A stretch of DNA of 64,000 bases from Paenibacillus doosanensis (GCF_025060755.1 NZ_JANYUY010000008.1:1-64000), one strand, 5' to 3'. Counted from the first letter of the stretch, positions 16,280-25,627 are shown. Numbers and translations: made by a program. Notes: generated by a model from the sequence alone, not told the origin.

Positions 16280-17911
16280 GTGAAACGAATTGCGGAATCT
16301 TCTCTGCTGAAATTGGCAGTTTTCGGAATCATCCTTTATTTGGCCGTCCTGTTCGGCTCCTCTTGGCTGCATCCGGAGGATGCCGCGGAAACCGGCGAGT
16401 CGCTGCCGAAGGTGACCAAGCAGCAGGCGGCGGACGCAGCCGTCCGATTCGTACGCGACCGCTTTTCCCTTGCGGAAGACTATGCGGCGAGCACGCTGTT
16501 CCAGTCCCACTCGGACCGCAGCGGATATTTGCAGAAGGAGCAGCTGCTGGAAACTTATCTGAAAAGCTATCCGGACTACCCGATCGACTATTTCGAAGTC
16601 GAAATTAACGAGAACGGCACAGGGAAAACCTACTATGTAGATGTGGATTTCGCGAATCTGCGCATCCTCGGCTGGTCGGCCTTCACCTCCCCGGCGGCGA
16701 AGCGGCAGACCGTCTCGTCCGAAGCCTCCAATCCGCGGGAGGCGGCCGAGCGGACGATGGCGGAGCAGGGGTATTCGCCCGCCGACTTTAGCGAGGCAAG
16801 CCCGCTCGACCCCGAAGACCGGCAAAAAACGTCGGCGCTCGGCACCGGTTTCGTCTACATAAGCAAAAGCAAGCAAATCGGCGAAGCCAGGCTGCGGCTG
16901 CTCCTGGCCGTATCCGAAGGAAAGACGACCGCGTTCCATGCCGACTTCGGCATTCCCGCCTCGTTCAAGAGCTGGCAGGACGAGCAGAACGACAATGCTT
17001 CCACGATGACGCGCATCAGCATGCTGGCTTCGCTCCTGATGGCGGCGGCGGCTCTGGTCGTCGTGATTCGCTACCGCAGGCAAATCACCTTCCGCCGCGG
17101 TCTGTTTCTGACCGCCTCGTTTCTGGCTATCTACATCACGAACAATTTCAACATGATTCCGGCGCTGCGGACGATGCACTCGAACGGACCGTCGCAGTGG
17201 GAGGCGACGTTCAATCTGTGGTTTCTGAACATTGTCATCGCGCTGATGGCCGTCAGCGTCTACTTCTCCTTCTTGGCGGGCAGGCATATGTGGAAGCTGC
17301 GCGGCTGGATCACCTGTCCGGTATGGGCTGACGACGGCTTCGGACGCCATGCAAGAAGCGCTATGTTCCGCGGCTATCTGCTGTGCCTGTTCATTCTCGG
17401 CATTCAGCAGACGCTCTACTTTATTGCCGGCGAATATTTCGACGTCTGGGCGGTCAACGATCCGTCCGACTCCGTGCTGAATATGACGGTGCCCGGCCTG
17501 TTCCCGCTGATGGCGTGGGCCGCGGCGATTTCCGAGGAAGCGGTCTACCGGCTGTTCGGCATCGCCATCTTCCTGAAGCTGGTCAGAAACCGCTTCGCGG
17601 CGGTATTGATCCCAGGCATGATTTGGGCGCTAAGCCATACGCAGTATCCGATTTATCCCGTTTATACGCGATTTATCGAAGTGACGATCATCGGTCTCAT
17701 CTTCGGCTATGCCTTCCTGAAATACGGGTTTATGACCGTGCTGTTCGCTCATGCGTCGATGGACAGCATTCTAATGGGGCTGTCGCTGTTCGACGGGGAG
17801 CATTGGACGATCAGCGCAATCGGCTTGTTTTATATCGTCTTCCCCGCTTTGATCGGCTGGGCGGCTTATTGGCTCCACGCAAGGCTGAGGCGTTCTTTTA
17901 AAAAAACCTAG
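16280..17911 (+). CDS. CPBP-family intramembrane metalloprotease with extracytoplasmic domain
   Basis: A 543-residue membrane protein. One N-terminal helix anchors a large domain (about residues 40-245) that looks like two degenerate PepSY/YcdB-like repeats. About eight hydrophobic segments follow. The last third carries the CPBP (Abi) protease signature: EEAVYRLFG, then ALSHTQYP, then a late HASMD, giving the Glu pair and His residues that bind the metal. The GTG at 16280 is chosen since TAAGGAG lies 9 bases upstream. The gene stands alone between the ktr control region and a strong terminator. CPBP proteins act in membrane proteolysis, bacteriocin immunity or prenyl-protein processing; the substrate here is unknown. 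Confidence 0.85.
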   Translation: MKRIAESSLLKLAVFGIILYLAVLFGSSWLHPEDAAETGESLPKVTKQQAADAAVRFVRDRFSLAEDYAASTLFQSHSDRSGYLQKEQLLETYLKSYPDYPIDYFEVEINENGTGKTYYVDVDFANLRILGWSAFTSPAAKRQTVSSEASNPREAAERTMAEQGYSPADFSEASPLDPEDRQKTSALGTGFVYISKSKQIGEARLRLLLAVSEGKTTAFHADFGIPASFKSWQDEQNDNASTMTRISMLASLLMAAAALVVVIRYRRQITFRRGLFLTASFLAIYITNNFNMIPALRTMHSNGPSQWEATFNLWFLNIVIALMAVSVYFSFLAGRHMWKLRGWITCPVWADDGFGRHARSAMFRGYLLCLFILGIQQTLYFIAGEYFDVWAVNDPSDSVLNMTVPGLFPLMAWAAAISEEAVYRLFGIAIFLKLVRNRFAAVLIPGMIWALSHTQYPIYPVYTRFIEVTIIGLIFGYAFLKYGFMTVLFAHASMDSILMGLSLFDGEHWTISAIGLFYIVFPALIGWAAYWLHARLRRSFKKT

Positions 17912-17955
17912 CTTCTCCGCTCCTTTTTCACCTTGATACGACTCTAATGCGGAAC

Positions 17956-17993
17956 AAAGACGCCTTCCCTGCCTGAGGAAAGGCGTCTTTTGT
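17956..17993 (+). terminator. Terminator of the CPBP protease gene
   Basis: An 11-bp stem AAAGACGCCTT / AAGGCGTCTTT followed by TGTT. It lies 45 bases past the stop codon. Confidence 0.85.
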
Positions 17994-18157
17994 TGATTGA
18001 GATTGCCATTGTATCGCCGATCGCTGCCGGGAGCCTGCGACCGCGGGAATGAAAGCGTCGAATCGCTGTGTTCAAAGCCTGAGCAAGCGATCCCGCCTCG
18101 CGCCCGACATCCGGTTCTATCCCGTAGAGCACGCGGATGCCCGCGGCTAGCCCGCTA

Positions 18158-20113
18158 TTACGCCTCCTGGCCGGCTTCCTCCGCTTCCGGGGAAGCGTCA
18201 TCGGAGGAGTTATCCTCGGCTTCGCCGTTTAACGACTGCAGAATTTGCGCAGCGAGCTTCTCGCCGATACCAAGCGGCTTGAAATCTTCGATCGCCGCTT
18301 CCTTGATCTTCTTCAGCGAGCCGAAATGCTTGAGCAGCGCTTTGCGGCGCTTCTCGCCGATCCCCGGGATGGAATCGAGCGTCGAGACGATCATCGACTT
18401 GGCTCTCGTCTCACGGTGGAAGGTGATGGCGAACCGGTGAACCTCGTCCTGAATGCGCTGCAGCAGGTAAAACTCCTGGCTGTCCCGCGGCAGCTGCACC
18501 ACCTCGGGAGGCTCTCCCATCATCAGTTGAGCCGTCTTATGCTTTTCGTCCTTGACGAGCCCGCATACCGGAATATAGAGGCCCAGCTCATTCTCCAGCA
18601 CGTCCACCGCAGCGGAGATCTGCCCCCTGCCTCCGTCGATTACGACCAGATCGGGCAGCGGCAGGTTCTCCTTGAGCACACGCTCGTACCGGCGGCGCAC
18701 GACTTCGCGCATCGTTTCATAATCGTCGGGGCCTTGCACCGTGCGAATTTTATATTTGCGGTATTCCTTGCGGTCCGGCTTGCCGTCGGTAAAGACGACC
18801 ATCGCGGATACAGGGTCCGAGCCTTGAATATTCGAGTTGTCGAACGCCTCGATGCGGTGAATGACGCCCGTGCCAAGCCATTCCCCCAGGTTCTCCACCG
18901 CCTTGATCGTCCGCTGCTCGTCGCGTTCGATCAGCCGGAACTTCTCTTCCAGAGCGACCCGGCCGTTGTCGCAGGCCATGTCGACCATATTTTTCTTCAA
19001 GCCGCGGCGCGGAATATGAATCTTCACCTTCAACCAGCTCTCCAGCGCCTCCTTGACGTCCGTCTTCAGCGAGCCTGCCGCCGCTCCGTCCTCTTCCGCA
19101 GCCGGCAGCTGCGCTTCGGCGGCAGCGTCCCCTTCTTCCTCTCCCGCCGCCGGCTCCGCAGGCAGAAACACTTCCTTCGGCAGCGCGGGATTATCGCTGT
19201 AATATTGCGTAATGAACGAGATGAAATCCTCGTATTCATCCCCGTAATAAGGGAAAGTCGACGTGTGCCGTTCGATCAGCTTGCCCTGACGCATATACAG
19301 AATTTGCACGCACATCCAGCCTTTATCGACGGCATAGCCGAACACATCGCGGTCGACGGCGTCAAGCGTCGTAATCTTCTGCTTCTCCATCACGGCGTCG
19401 ATATGCACGATATGGTCGCGCAGCTCCTTGGCCCGCTCGAAGTTCAGCTCCTCCGCGGCTTCGTGCATTTTGCGCGTCAAATCCTGCTTGATCTCGTCAT
19501 GCCCGCCGTTCAGAAACCGGCTGATCTCCTGAACCATCCGCTCGTATTCCTCGCTCGCCACCTCATACTCACAGGGTGCGACGCATTGCCCGAGGTGGTA
19601 GTACAGACAGACGCGATCCGGCAGCGTCTTGCATTTGCGCAGCGGATACAGCCGGTCGAGCAGCTTCTTCGTCTGCTGCGCGGCAAACGCGTTCGGATAC
19701 GGACCGAAATATTTGCCTTTATCTTTATATACTCTGCGCGTCACTTCCAGGCGCGGATGCTTTTCGTTCGTGATCTTGATATACGGGAACGACTTGTCGT
19801 CCTTCAGCAGCACATTGTACCGCGGGTGATACTTTTTGATCAGATTGCACTCCAGAATTAACGCTTCCACGTTGCTGGCCGTCACGATATATTCGAAATC
19901 GACGATTTCAACTACGAGCGCCTGCGTTTTTGCGCTGTGGCTCCCGGTAAAATACGAACGCACCCGGTTGCGCAGCACTTTGGCCTTGCCTACGTATATG
20001 ATCGTGCCTTCTTTATTTTTCATCAGATAACAGCCGGGCTTCTCCGGCAGCAGCGCAAGCTTGTTGCGAATTGCCTCCGCTCTTTGCTTCCGCTCTTGAT
20101 CCCCTTCAACCAT
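18158..20113 (-). CDS. uvrC: Excinuclease ABC subunit C
   Basis: A 651-residue nucleotide excision repair nuclease that makes both incisions around a lesion recognised by UvrAB. Domains in order are the GIY-YIG nuclease (about 20-100, [20 protein letters not shown]), the UvrB-binding UVR motif (near 205-235, [17 protein letters not shown]), the RNase H-like domain (IEAFDNSN ... VVIDGGRGQ) and the helix-hairpin-helix pair ([22 protein letters not shown]). It is about 50 residues longer than the B. subtilis protein, from an Ala/Glu-rich insertion near residues 308-342 and an acidic C-terminal tail. No LexA-type box is visible at the start. Confidence 0.97.
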   Translation of the reverse strand: MVEGDQERKQRAEAIRNKLALLPEKPGCYLMKNKEGTIIYVGKAKVLRNRVRSYFTGSHSAKTQALVVEIVDFEYIVTASNVEALILECNLIKKYHPRYNVLLKDDKSFPYIKITNEKHPRLEVTRRVYKDKGKYFGPYPNAFAAQQTKKLLDRLYPLRKCKTLPDRVCLYYHLGQCVAPCEYEVASEEYERMVQEISRFLNGGHDEIKQDLTRKMHEAAEELNFERAKELRDHIVHIDAVMEKQKITTLDAVDRDVFGYAVDKGWMCVQILYMRQGKLIERHTSTFPYYGDEYEDFISFITQYYSDNPALPKEVFLPAEPAAGEEEGDAAAEAQLPAAEEDGAAAGSLKTDVKEALESWLKVKIHIPRRGLKKNMVDMACDNGRVALEEKFRLIERDEQRTIKAVENLGEWLGTGVIHRIEAFDNSNIQGSDPVSAMVVFTDGKPDRKEYRKYKIRTVQGPDDYETMREVVRRRYERVLKENLPLPDLVVIDGGRGQISAAVDVLENELGLYIPVCGLVKDEKHKTAQLMMGEPPEVVQLPRDSQEFYLLQRIQDEVHRFAITFHRETRAKSMIVSTLDSIPGIGEKRRKALLKHFGSLKKIKEAAIEDFKPLGIGEKLAAQILQSLNGEAEDNSSDDASPEAEEAGQEA

Positions 20114-20144
20114 CGCCTTAGTTCCACTCCTTTCCCCTAAACAG

Positions 20145-20188
20145 CAAAAAAGCTCCTTTTCCCAGCATAGCAGAAAAAGAGCTTTTTC
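20145..20188 (-). terminator. Terminator between trxA and uvrC
   Basis: On the minus strand AAAAAGCTC pairs with GAGCTTTTTT across a 23-base segment, followed by GCTG. It ends trxA transcription ahead of uvrC. Confidence 0.75.
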
Positions 20189-20215
20189 TCATTATGAGTT
20201 TTCTGTAGAAAACGA

Positions 20216-20533
20216 TTATTGATTGCGAGTTACCACATTTTTCAACGCGTCCTTGGATTGGAAGCCAACCACTTTGTCGACCGGTTGTCCATCTTTGAAC
20301 ACGATCAACGTAGGAATGCTCATAACTCCAAAGCGCGATGCGGATTCAGGGTTGTCATCGACGTTGACTTTAGCGATTTTAACGCTATCCCCCAATTCTT
20401 TATCAAGCTCTTCCAATACAGGAGCGATCATTTTGCAAGGTCCGCACCAAGGCGCCCAGAAATCAACAAGAACCGTACCGGATCCTTCCACTTCGTTAGT
20501 GAAGGATTGGTCCGTTACATTTACGATAGCCAT
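20216..20533 (-). CDS. trxA: Thioredoxin
   Basis: A 105-residue cytosolic thioredoxin that reduces disulfides of ribonucleotide reductase, peroxiredoxins and others using thioredoxin reductase. The active site WCGPC has C30 and C33, with the buried Asp in VDFWAPW and the cis-Pro in SIPTLIVF. I start at the ATG at 20533 (GGGAG 13 bases upstream); an upstream extension has no site. A SigA-type promoter lies at 20579-20606. The length is typical. Confidence 0.97.
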   Translation of the reverse strand: MAIVNVTDQSFTNEVEGSGTVLVDFWAPWCGPCKMIAPVLEELDKELGDSVKIAKVNVDDNPESASRFGVMSIPTLIVFKDGQPVDKVVGFQSKDALKNVVTRNQ

Positions 20534-20578
20534 TGTAAGCTTTCTCCCTTCGACGGATAAAATGTTGTCAACAAGTAA

Positions 20579-20606
20579 AGTATACCACAAAGCACCCCAT
20601 TTTCAA
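20579..20606 (-). promoter_or_regulatory. SigA-type promoter of trxA
   Basis: On the minus strand, -35 TTGAAA (20601-20606), a 16-base spacer and -10 TATACT (20579-20584), with the trxA start 46 bases further on. Confidence 0.6.
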
Positions 20607-20700
20607 CCGCGGCCCGCCCGTCCATCTGTTCCCATGGAACCGCAGCCTTCCGTGAACAAATTGTCCAAAAAACGTCGCACAATTGTCACTTTCACCTGCT

Positions 20701-20729
20701 TTACAATGAACTCTGAAGTTGGGTATACT
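20701..20729 (+). promoter_or_regulatory. SigA-type promoter of the YqzM-like gene
   Basis: -35 TTACAA, a 17-base spacer and -10 TATACT. The 91-base leader contains an imperfect inverted repeat built on AGCTTGA/TCAAGCT before the ribosome binding site. Confidence 0.55.
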
Positions 20730-20820
20730 ATGATTAACTTAGTACACGCACAAGCTTGACAAACATGACTTATGCTTATCAAGCTGCCCGCTGGGCTGCC
20801 TTTAAGGAGGATATTCAAAC

Positions 20821-20967
20821 ATGAGCGATTCCAAACACCCTGAATTGCATGTAATGGAAGAACCCACCAACGACTTTCTGGATGTTGCCTCTGCTTTCGG
20901 CGCATTCTTCGGAGTTCTTCTTCTGATCGCGGTCATAGCTACGGTCATTCAAGTGATGATCCGCTAA
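20821..20967 (+). CDS. YqzM-like small membrane protein
   Basis: A 48-residue microprotein with a polar acidic N-terminus (residues 1-22) and one hydrophobic helix (about 27-47, AFFGVLLLIAVIATVI). AAGGAGG lies 12 bases before the ATG, a promoter lies upstream and a strong terminator follows, so it is a real monocistronic gene. The NDFLDV ... FGAFF ... IATVI pattern resembles the Bacillales YqzM family of unknown role; this is by recall of the pattern only. Confidence 0.7.
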   Translation: MSDSKHPELHVMEEPTNDFLDVASAFGAFFGVLLLIAVIATVIQVMIR

Positions 20968-20994
20968 TCCGCCCGACTTGCCTTTGTTATCAAA

Positions 20995-21030
20995 AGTCTG
21001 TTCTGCTGCACAAGCGGGGCAGGCTTTTTT
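20995..21030 (+). terminator. Terminator of the YqzM-like gene
   Basis: A 12-bp stem AGTCTGTTCTGC / GCGGGGCAGGCT (with G-U pairs), a 7-base loop and a T run. Confidence 0.8.
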
Positions 21031-21096
21031 ACCGTCCACAAAAAAATCCGGCCGCACATGACAGATGAACGGCCGGAACTCGGTTGCAGCTATAGG

Positions 21097-22053
21097 TTAT
21101 GTTGACTTGCCGCGCTTGTTATACCCGTTGACCAGAATGACGTCGACGAAAGGCCGGATGCGGTCCATAATGCGGCGTCCTTTGAACTCCTCGTCGCCTT
21201 CCTTGCTCGTGAAGCTGAAATGCTGCTCCAGCGCGGTCAAATCGTGATTCGACGTAAAAAAGGTCGGCTTCCGGTTCATCCGGTAGTTCAGAATGGCTCC
21301 CATCACATGGTCCCGAAGCCAAGGATTGAGATTTTCCGCGCCGATATCGTCGAAGACGAGCAGATCCGTCTCCTTCAGCGCATCGATCGTTTCCTTCAGC
21401 TTCATCGGGTCCTGGAACATCGCCTTTAAATCCTCGGCGAAATCGGGCATATAGACGATAGCGCCGGTATAGCCGCTTTTGGCCAGCTCATGCAGCATAT
21501 AGCACATCAGAAACGTCTTGCCGGTTCCGAAGCTGCCTGCCAAATACAAGCCCTGCTTCTGCAATCCCTCCTGCTTCGTCTGCAATATATAGCTGATCAA
21601 TCGGTCGACGGCCTCTTCCCTGTCCGGGTCCTTATCGAAAATTTCCATTGAAGAGTAGCCCTGCGACAAGGCCCGCTCGTCGACGTAGAAGCTGCGAATG
21701 CGGCTGCGCACAACCTCCTGCGATTGCTGGGCGATAAATTTTTTGCACGACACTTTGTAATCGTACAGACGAGGCTCGCCGCCCGACGTCTCCACGTTCA
21801 GCATCGTATAATGCCCGGCGAAATCGTTCGGGCACTTGTCGAGCCCGGGGCATTCCGAGCATGTCTTATGCTCGGATACATATTGGTACAGCCGGTTCAT
21901 ATTGATCTTTAACGTATGATCGTCAAGAACCGGATATTTGACCCGCAGCTTTTGAATCAGCGGATCGGTCAATATTTGCCGGATTTTCTCCTCCGCCTGC
22001 CGGCGGTATTTCTGATTCGGTATAGAACGCAACACTTCGCCGAGTGATTCCAT
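21097..22053 (-). CDS. dnaI: Primosomal protein DnaI (helicase loader)
   Basis: A 318-residue AAA+ ATPase that loads the replicative helicase DnaC onto DNA at initiation and restart. The N-terminal domain carries a zinc-binding set (C65, C68, C74 and H81), as in Bacillus DnaI. The C-terminal ATPase has Walker A GSFGTGKT (173-180), Walker B LLVFDDIG and a sensor TSNHDL. It follows dnaB on the same strand with 120 bases between. GGAAGGAGG lies just before the ATG. The pairing with dnaB is the conserved Bacillales arrangement. Confidence 0.95.
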   Translation of the reverse strand: MESLGEVLRSIPNQKYRRQAEEKIRQILTDPLIQKLRVKYPVLDDHTLKINMNRLYQYVSEHKTCSECPGLDKCPNDFAGHYTMLNVETSGGEPRLYDYKVSCKKFIAQQSQEVVRSRIRSFYVDERALSQGYSSMEIFDKDPDREEAVDRLISYILQTKQEGLQKQGLYLAGSFGTGKTFLMCYMLHELAKSGYTGAIVYMPDFAEDLKAMFQDPMKLKETIDALKETDLLVFDDIGAENLNPWLRDHVMGAILNYRMNRKPTFFTSNHDLTALEQHFSFTSKEGDEEFKGRRIMDRIRPFVDVILVNGYNKRGKST

Positions 22054-22173
22054 GGCAAGTTTTCCTCCTTCCCCGTCTGCGCGAGCGACTTAAATAACAG
22101 CGCTGTCCCCGGCCTCTTCGCTGATCGGCCGCATTTACGCCGCTTCATGGGCGATATTGGCGTTTGCCGCGGC

Positions 22174-23691
22174 TTACAGCTTCCCGTCGAGCATTTGCGC
22201 CCGGCGGCGCATTGCCTCGCGCTCCTCCGCTGTGCGCCGGGTTGCCGACGCGGAGGTGTCCTCTACAATAGGCAGCTGCGGCTTCTGCTTGACCCGGGCG
22301 CCTCCCCGCTGTCCGCCTGCATTCGCGGATGCGCGGCCGCCTCTCGGAGCCGTCTTGTTCTCCTTGTATCTCGTCTGCTCGCGGATATATTGCACCGCCT
22401 GCTCGTAAGTGCCGACCTGCTTGGCCAGCATATCGGTGACGCTGAACTCGATGGACGCTTTCGACCATGAACGTTTGTTCACGTATAAATAATGAATAAG
22501 TACGTTGATAACCTCTTCGCTGAGGCCGTAGTTCAAATCGACTTTGGCCAGCGTGTCGAGCAGCCCGTCCGGCACCGTTCCTTTGGAAAAAATTTTCTCC
22601 AGCAAATACGTGTACGGCTCGTTGCGCAATATATAGTTGTACTGATGCTGATTGCATTCGCCTTGAAAAATATCCGGCACTTCGAGATAAAACTCCATCT
22701 CGACCGCCTTTTCGGCGGCGGGCGCCGGAGCGGCCGCCGTCCCGTCTTCGGCTCCTCGGCTCTGCTCGACTCTGGACAAATACCGGGCGCGATCTTCACT
22801 GCGCTTCTTATCCTGACGGAACACCAAGTTCGCCTTATGCTGCAGCAAATCGAGCGCGATCTCGCCGCCCGCGTCGAAGATGCCGTCCTCGTCGAGCAGC
22901 CGGCACATATCCGTCAAATACAAGCCGTATTTCTTCGCCACATAATTGATCTTCGCCATCTGCTCGGGCTCGTACTTCAGCCGCTCCACAAACTCGCGGT
23001 TCGCCGATCCCCGGGGAAAATGCATAATAATATCGGAATACTGGAAGCCTTTAATCACCACCTCGGGTCTTTCCGCAGGATCGGGAGCGGACGGTTCGAA
23101 CAACGCCTGCTCCAGCTCGTAATCGACGACCTGCGTATTGAGCCGGAAAAGCTCGTAGAACGGCACCGACAAATTTTCCGAATTCGCCTGCTTCAGATCT
23201 TCCGGCTCCGGCTGCACCAGCTCGTCCCGCAGCGAGAAGACCATATACTTGCCGACCTTATCCCGCAGCAGCAGCGTCAAATGCTGGTTTTTGAAAAACT
23301 CGCCCGGCGCCAGCGGGGCAAAGAGCGTGTATTCGTACACGTAATCGTCCGAAGCCTCGACAAACCGCCTTGTCGTCTTAAGCAGCCCGATCGCTTCCAG
23401 CTTCGAGGTCTGCTCGATAAAAAATTTGCGCCCCCGCTCCCCGCTCTCCAGCTCCAGAGCCAAAAACAGCTTCCGCTGCTGCTCCATCAGCGAACAGCCC
23501 GCCTTGTCCGCTGGCAGCTGCTGGAGCAGCGTGTAATAAAGGCTGATCGCAAACGCTCCGACCATCGGCTGATAAATGGCCGCAAGCATTTTCATATCCA
23601 GACTGCTTAACGCAAAATCGCGTATCACATAGAAACGGTGATACTCCGAAAAATGCAGCATATTCGTAATCCGCATGTACTCAAATCCCAT
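22174..23691 (-). CDS. dnaB: Replication initiation and membrane attachment protein DnaB
   Basis: A 505-residue helicase co-loader (DnaB/DnaD family, not the E. coli helicase of the same name). The N-terminal DDBH1 winged-helix region begins after HRFYVIRDFALSSLDMKML. The C-terminal DDBH2 segment ends with IREQTRYKENK, close to the conserved YxxxIxxxW-type motif, then a Gly/Arg-rich tail. It acts with DnaD and DnaI at oriC and at PriA restart sites. The start is odd: GGAGG is 19 bases upstream of this ATG, while a better-spaced ATG at 23703 opens a different, 26-codon frame. MRITNMLHF (5 codons in) is an alternative start. Confidence 0.93.
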   Translation of the reverse strand: MGFEYMRITNMLHFSEYHRFYVIRDFALSSLDMKMLAAIYQPMVGAFAISLYYTLLQQLPADKAGCSLMEQQRKLFLALELESGERGRKFFIEQTSKLEAIGLLKTTRRFVEASDDYVYEYTLFAPLAPGEFFKNQHLTLLLRDKVGKYMVFSLRDELVQPEPEDLKQANSENLSVPFYELFRLNTQVVDYELEQALFEPSAPDPAERPEVVIKGFQYSDIIMHFPRGSANREFVERLKYEPEQMAKINYVAKKYGLYLTDMCRLLDEDGIFDAGGEIALDLLQHKANLVFRQDKKRSEDRARYLSRVEQSRGAEDGTAAAPAPAAEKAVEMEFYLEVPDIFQGECNQHQYNYILRNEPYTYLLEKIFSKGTVPDGLLDTLAKVDLNYGLSEEVINVLIHYLYVNKRSWSKASIEFSVTDMLAKQVGTYEQAVQYIREQTRYKENKTAPRGGRASANAGGQRGGARVKQKPQLPIVEDTSASATRRTAEEREAMRRRAQMLDGKL

Positions 23692-23756
23692 CTTTGGTCT
23701 AACATAGTAACCTCCATTTTACCACAGAAATCGACACCTGGGCGATTGTCGGCAAA

Positions 23757-23800
23757 GAAAAAAACATGGCAATCCGGCCTGCGGCGATTTCCATGTTTTT
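23757..23800 (-). terminator. Terminator of the yuiB-ywbE operon
   Basis: On the minus strand AAAAACATGG pairs with CCATGTTTTT, followed by more T. It lies 29 bases past the ywbE stop. Confidence 0.8.
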
Positions 23801-23828
23801 CCGGTTTCCGGTATCGTGCCGGATGCAT

Positions 23829-24026
23829 CTATTCGGCGATAATTTCCTTCACCCTGCCGACGATGCCGTCCGTCAGACGGACCTTGATGCCGTGCGGATG
23901 GCTCGGCGAATTGGTCAGTATGTCTTTGACCACTCCGTCGGTAAGCTTGCCGGTGCGCTGATCCTGCTTTTGCACGATGCGAACCTTTCGGCCGGGGACG
24001 ACGTCTTTGCGAAGTTGACCGTTCAT
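23829..24026 (-). CDS. ywbE: YwbE family protein
   Basis: A 65-residue small basic protein of the YwbE (DUF2196) family. The core GRKVRIVQKQDQRTGKLTDG and VKDILTNSPSHPHGIKVRL matches the conserved family pattern, predicted as an SH3-like beta barrel. The function is not established; a nucleic-acid-related role is possible. AAAGGGGG lies 7 bases before the ATG. It follows yuiB by 42 bases and is closed by a terminator. Confidence 0.85.
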   Translation of the reverse strand: MNGQLRKDVVPGRKVRIVQKQDQRTGKLTDGVVKDILTNSPSHPHGIKVRLTDGIVGRVKEIIAE

Positions 24027-24068
24027 TCCAATGCCCCCTTTCTCATCCGGCGCTAGTGCAAGCGCCGC

Positions 24069-24353
24069 CTAGAACATTTTAAAGCCTTTCTGACGAAGCG
24101 ATTTGATCGTCGAGCCGCTTAGGATCGCCCCGATCAGGCCGCCGATTGCCGGGATATAGTCGGCCAGCGAATATTCCGATAGGTTGGAGGCAAGCGAGCC
24201 CGTCTCCCATCCCCAATAAATGACAAGTCCGATAACGAGTGCGATATAACCGTAGATCGGGAACCAGGTCGTTTTCATCAGCATGTTCAAAATAAACCCG
24301 AGTCCGAAAAACAGGACGAACAAGAGTACAGTCACGATAATCAACTGCAGCAA
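24069..24353 (-). CDS. yuiB: YuiB family membrane protein
   Basis: A 94-residue protein with three hydrophobic segments (about 1-26, 30-48 and 68-84) and a basic C-terminus. It matches the Bacillales YuiB family of unknown role (VLLFVLFFGLGFILNMLM). I choose the TTG at 24353, 9 bases after AAAGGAG; a TTG at 24362 is too close to that site. In B. subtilis yuiB lies close to the NADH dehydrogenase gene yumB, and yumB is nearby here too. The upstream region is occupied by a MITE-like repeat. Confidence 0.8.
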   Translation of the reverse strand: MLQLIIVTVLLFVLFFGLGFILNMLMKTTWFPIYGYIALVIGLVIYWGWETGSLASNLSEYSLADYIPAIGGLIGAILSGSTIKSLRQKGFKMF

Positions 24354-24379
24354 GTCGGCCAACTCCTTTATTCATGAGC

Positions 24380-24560
24380 TTTAGAAGTGTGGTGAAACAC
24401 GCTGACTGCGCATGCAAAAGCATCTTCCGATCGCTGTTGTTTCCGGATTTCTTGAATGGTACGCCCGTGAAACGGTTGAAATCCAGAAATAAAGGCGAGC
24501 GCTTCGCTTCTCCAGATTGCTTTCGCTTGCTTCGTTTGCTTGTTCACCGCACTTTTAGAT
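24380..24560. repeat. MITE-like repeat with terminal inverted repeats
   Basis: The left end (24380-24402) TTTAGAAGTGTGGTGAA and the right end (24538-24560), which reads ATCTAAAAGTGCGGTGAA on the minus strand, form imperfect terminal inverted repeats of about 22 bp. Inside is a second inverted pair GGATTTC/GAAATCC (about 24446-24480). There is no coding capacity. Pieces of it recur at 5443-5483 and 11539-11560. Confidence 0.6.
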
Positions 24561-24667
24561 ACAGTTATGTCTATTTTATATAAATTTCGGCTCCGGGTAA
24601 AGTGAACGCTTCATGAACGTGAAAGCTTGCAAATTTATTTTTCTGCGGAAAAAAGCGGCTCCAAAAT

Positions 24668-24696
24668 TTGCCCTTTGGGATTGATTTGGATACAAT
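24668..24696 (+). promoter_or_regulatory. Promoter of hemQ
   Basis: -35 TTGCCC, a 17-base spacer and -10 TACAAT, 50 bases before the hemQ start. Confidence 0.5.
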
Positions 24697-24746
24697 GAAA
24701 CAAGTAAAAAAGCGATAACGAATTTATATACAAAGGAGTGTCTCCC

Positions 24747-25493
24747 ATGAGCGATGTAGTAAACACACTGGAAGGCTGGTATTCGCTGCACGATTTCCGC
24801 GCCATCGATTGGAATGCATGGAAGAGCCTGACACAACAGGAAAGAAACCGCGCCGAGGACGAGCTGTACAGTCTGCTGGCTCAATATCAAAGCACCGAAG
24901 ACCGGAAAGAGGGAAGCACGGCGTTCTACAGCATCGTCGGCCAGAAGGCGGACTTCATGTTCATGCATCTGCGCGAAACGCTGGAAGAATTGAACGAGCT
25001 GGAAACCGAGTTCAACAAATCGATGTTCGCCCAAGTGACCGTTCCGACCTATTCCTATGTGTCCATCGTCGAGCTCGGAGGCTATATGGCCAAGCCCGGC
25101 GTCGATCCGATGCAGGACCCGGACATTTTGGCCCGCTTGAAGCCTACTTTGCCCAAAGCGAAGCATGTCTGCTTCTACCCGATGGACAAGCGCCGCGAAG
25201 GCAATGACAACTGGTATATGCTCTCTACCGAGGAACGCCGCAACTTCATGCGTTCCCACGGGATGATCGGCCGCAGCTACGCAGGCAAAATCAAGCAGAT
25301 CATCACCGGCTCCATCGGTCTCGACGATTGGGAATGGGGCGTTACGCTGTTCGCCGACGATGCGCTGCAGTTCAAAAAAATCGTCCATGAAATGCGCTTC
25401 GACGAAACGAGCGCGCGCTTCGGAGAGTTCGGCGACTTCTATGTCGGCAACCTGCTCGACCGCAGCAAGATGGAAGCTATGCTCAAGCTGTAA
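24747..25493 (+). CDS. hemQ: Coproheme decarboxylase HemQ
   Basis: A 248-residue enzyme of the chlorite-dismutase-like superfamily. It converts coproheme III to heme b with peroxide, the last step of the Gram-positive coproporphyrin-dependent heme pathway. The catalytic Tyr is Y144 in FYPMDKRR and the proximal heme-ligand His is H171 in SHGMIGRSY, both conserved. I start at the ATG at 24747; the in-frame GTG at 24738 overlaps the AAAGGAG site. Monocistronic, with its own promoter and terminator. Confidence 0.96.
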   Translation: MSDVVNTLEGWYSLHDFRAIDWNAWKSLTQQERNRAEDELYSLLAQYQSTEDRKEGSTAFYSIVGQKADFMFMHLRETLEELNELETEFNKSMFAQVTVPTYSYVSIVELGGYMAKPGVDPMQDPDILARLKPTLPKAKHVCFYPMDKRREGNDNWYMLSTEERRNFMRSHGMIGRSYAGKIKQIITGSIGLDDWEWGVTLFADDALQFKKIVHEMRFDETSARFGEFGDFYVGNLLDRSKMEAMLKL

Positions 25494-25534
25494 AACCGTC
25501 TGCGGAGGAGCTCTCCCCCCGCATATAATGAGAA

Positions 25535-25582
25535 AAATACCTTGTTCGAGGGATGCGATCCGCCCGAGCAAGGTATTTTTTT
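25535..25582 (+). terminator. Terminator of hemQ
   Basis: AATACCTTG and CAAGGTATT with an extended CGAG-type stem, then seven T. Confidence 0.88.
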
Positions 25583-25627
25583 GTGTTAAGGCAGCGCTGC
25601 AGGCGAGCCTAGCGCCCGCCCTGCCGT

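Noticed and set aside
17944-18201. 85-codon minus-strand frame overlapping the uvrC end
   Set aside because: Covers a terminator and the uvrC C-terminus; very basic composition and no ribosome binding site.
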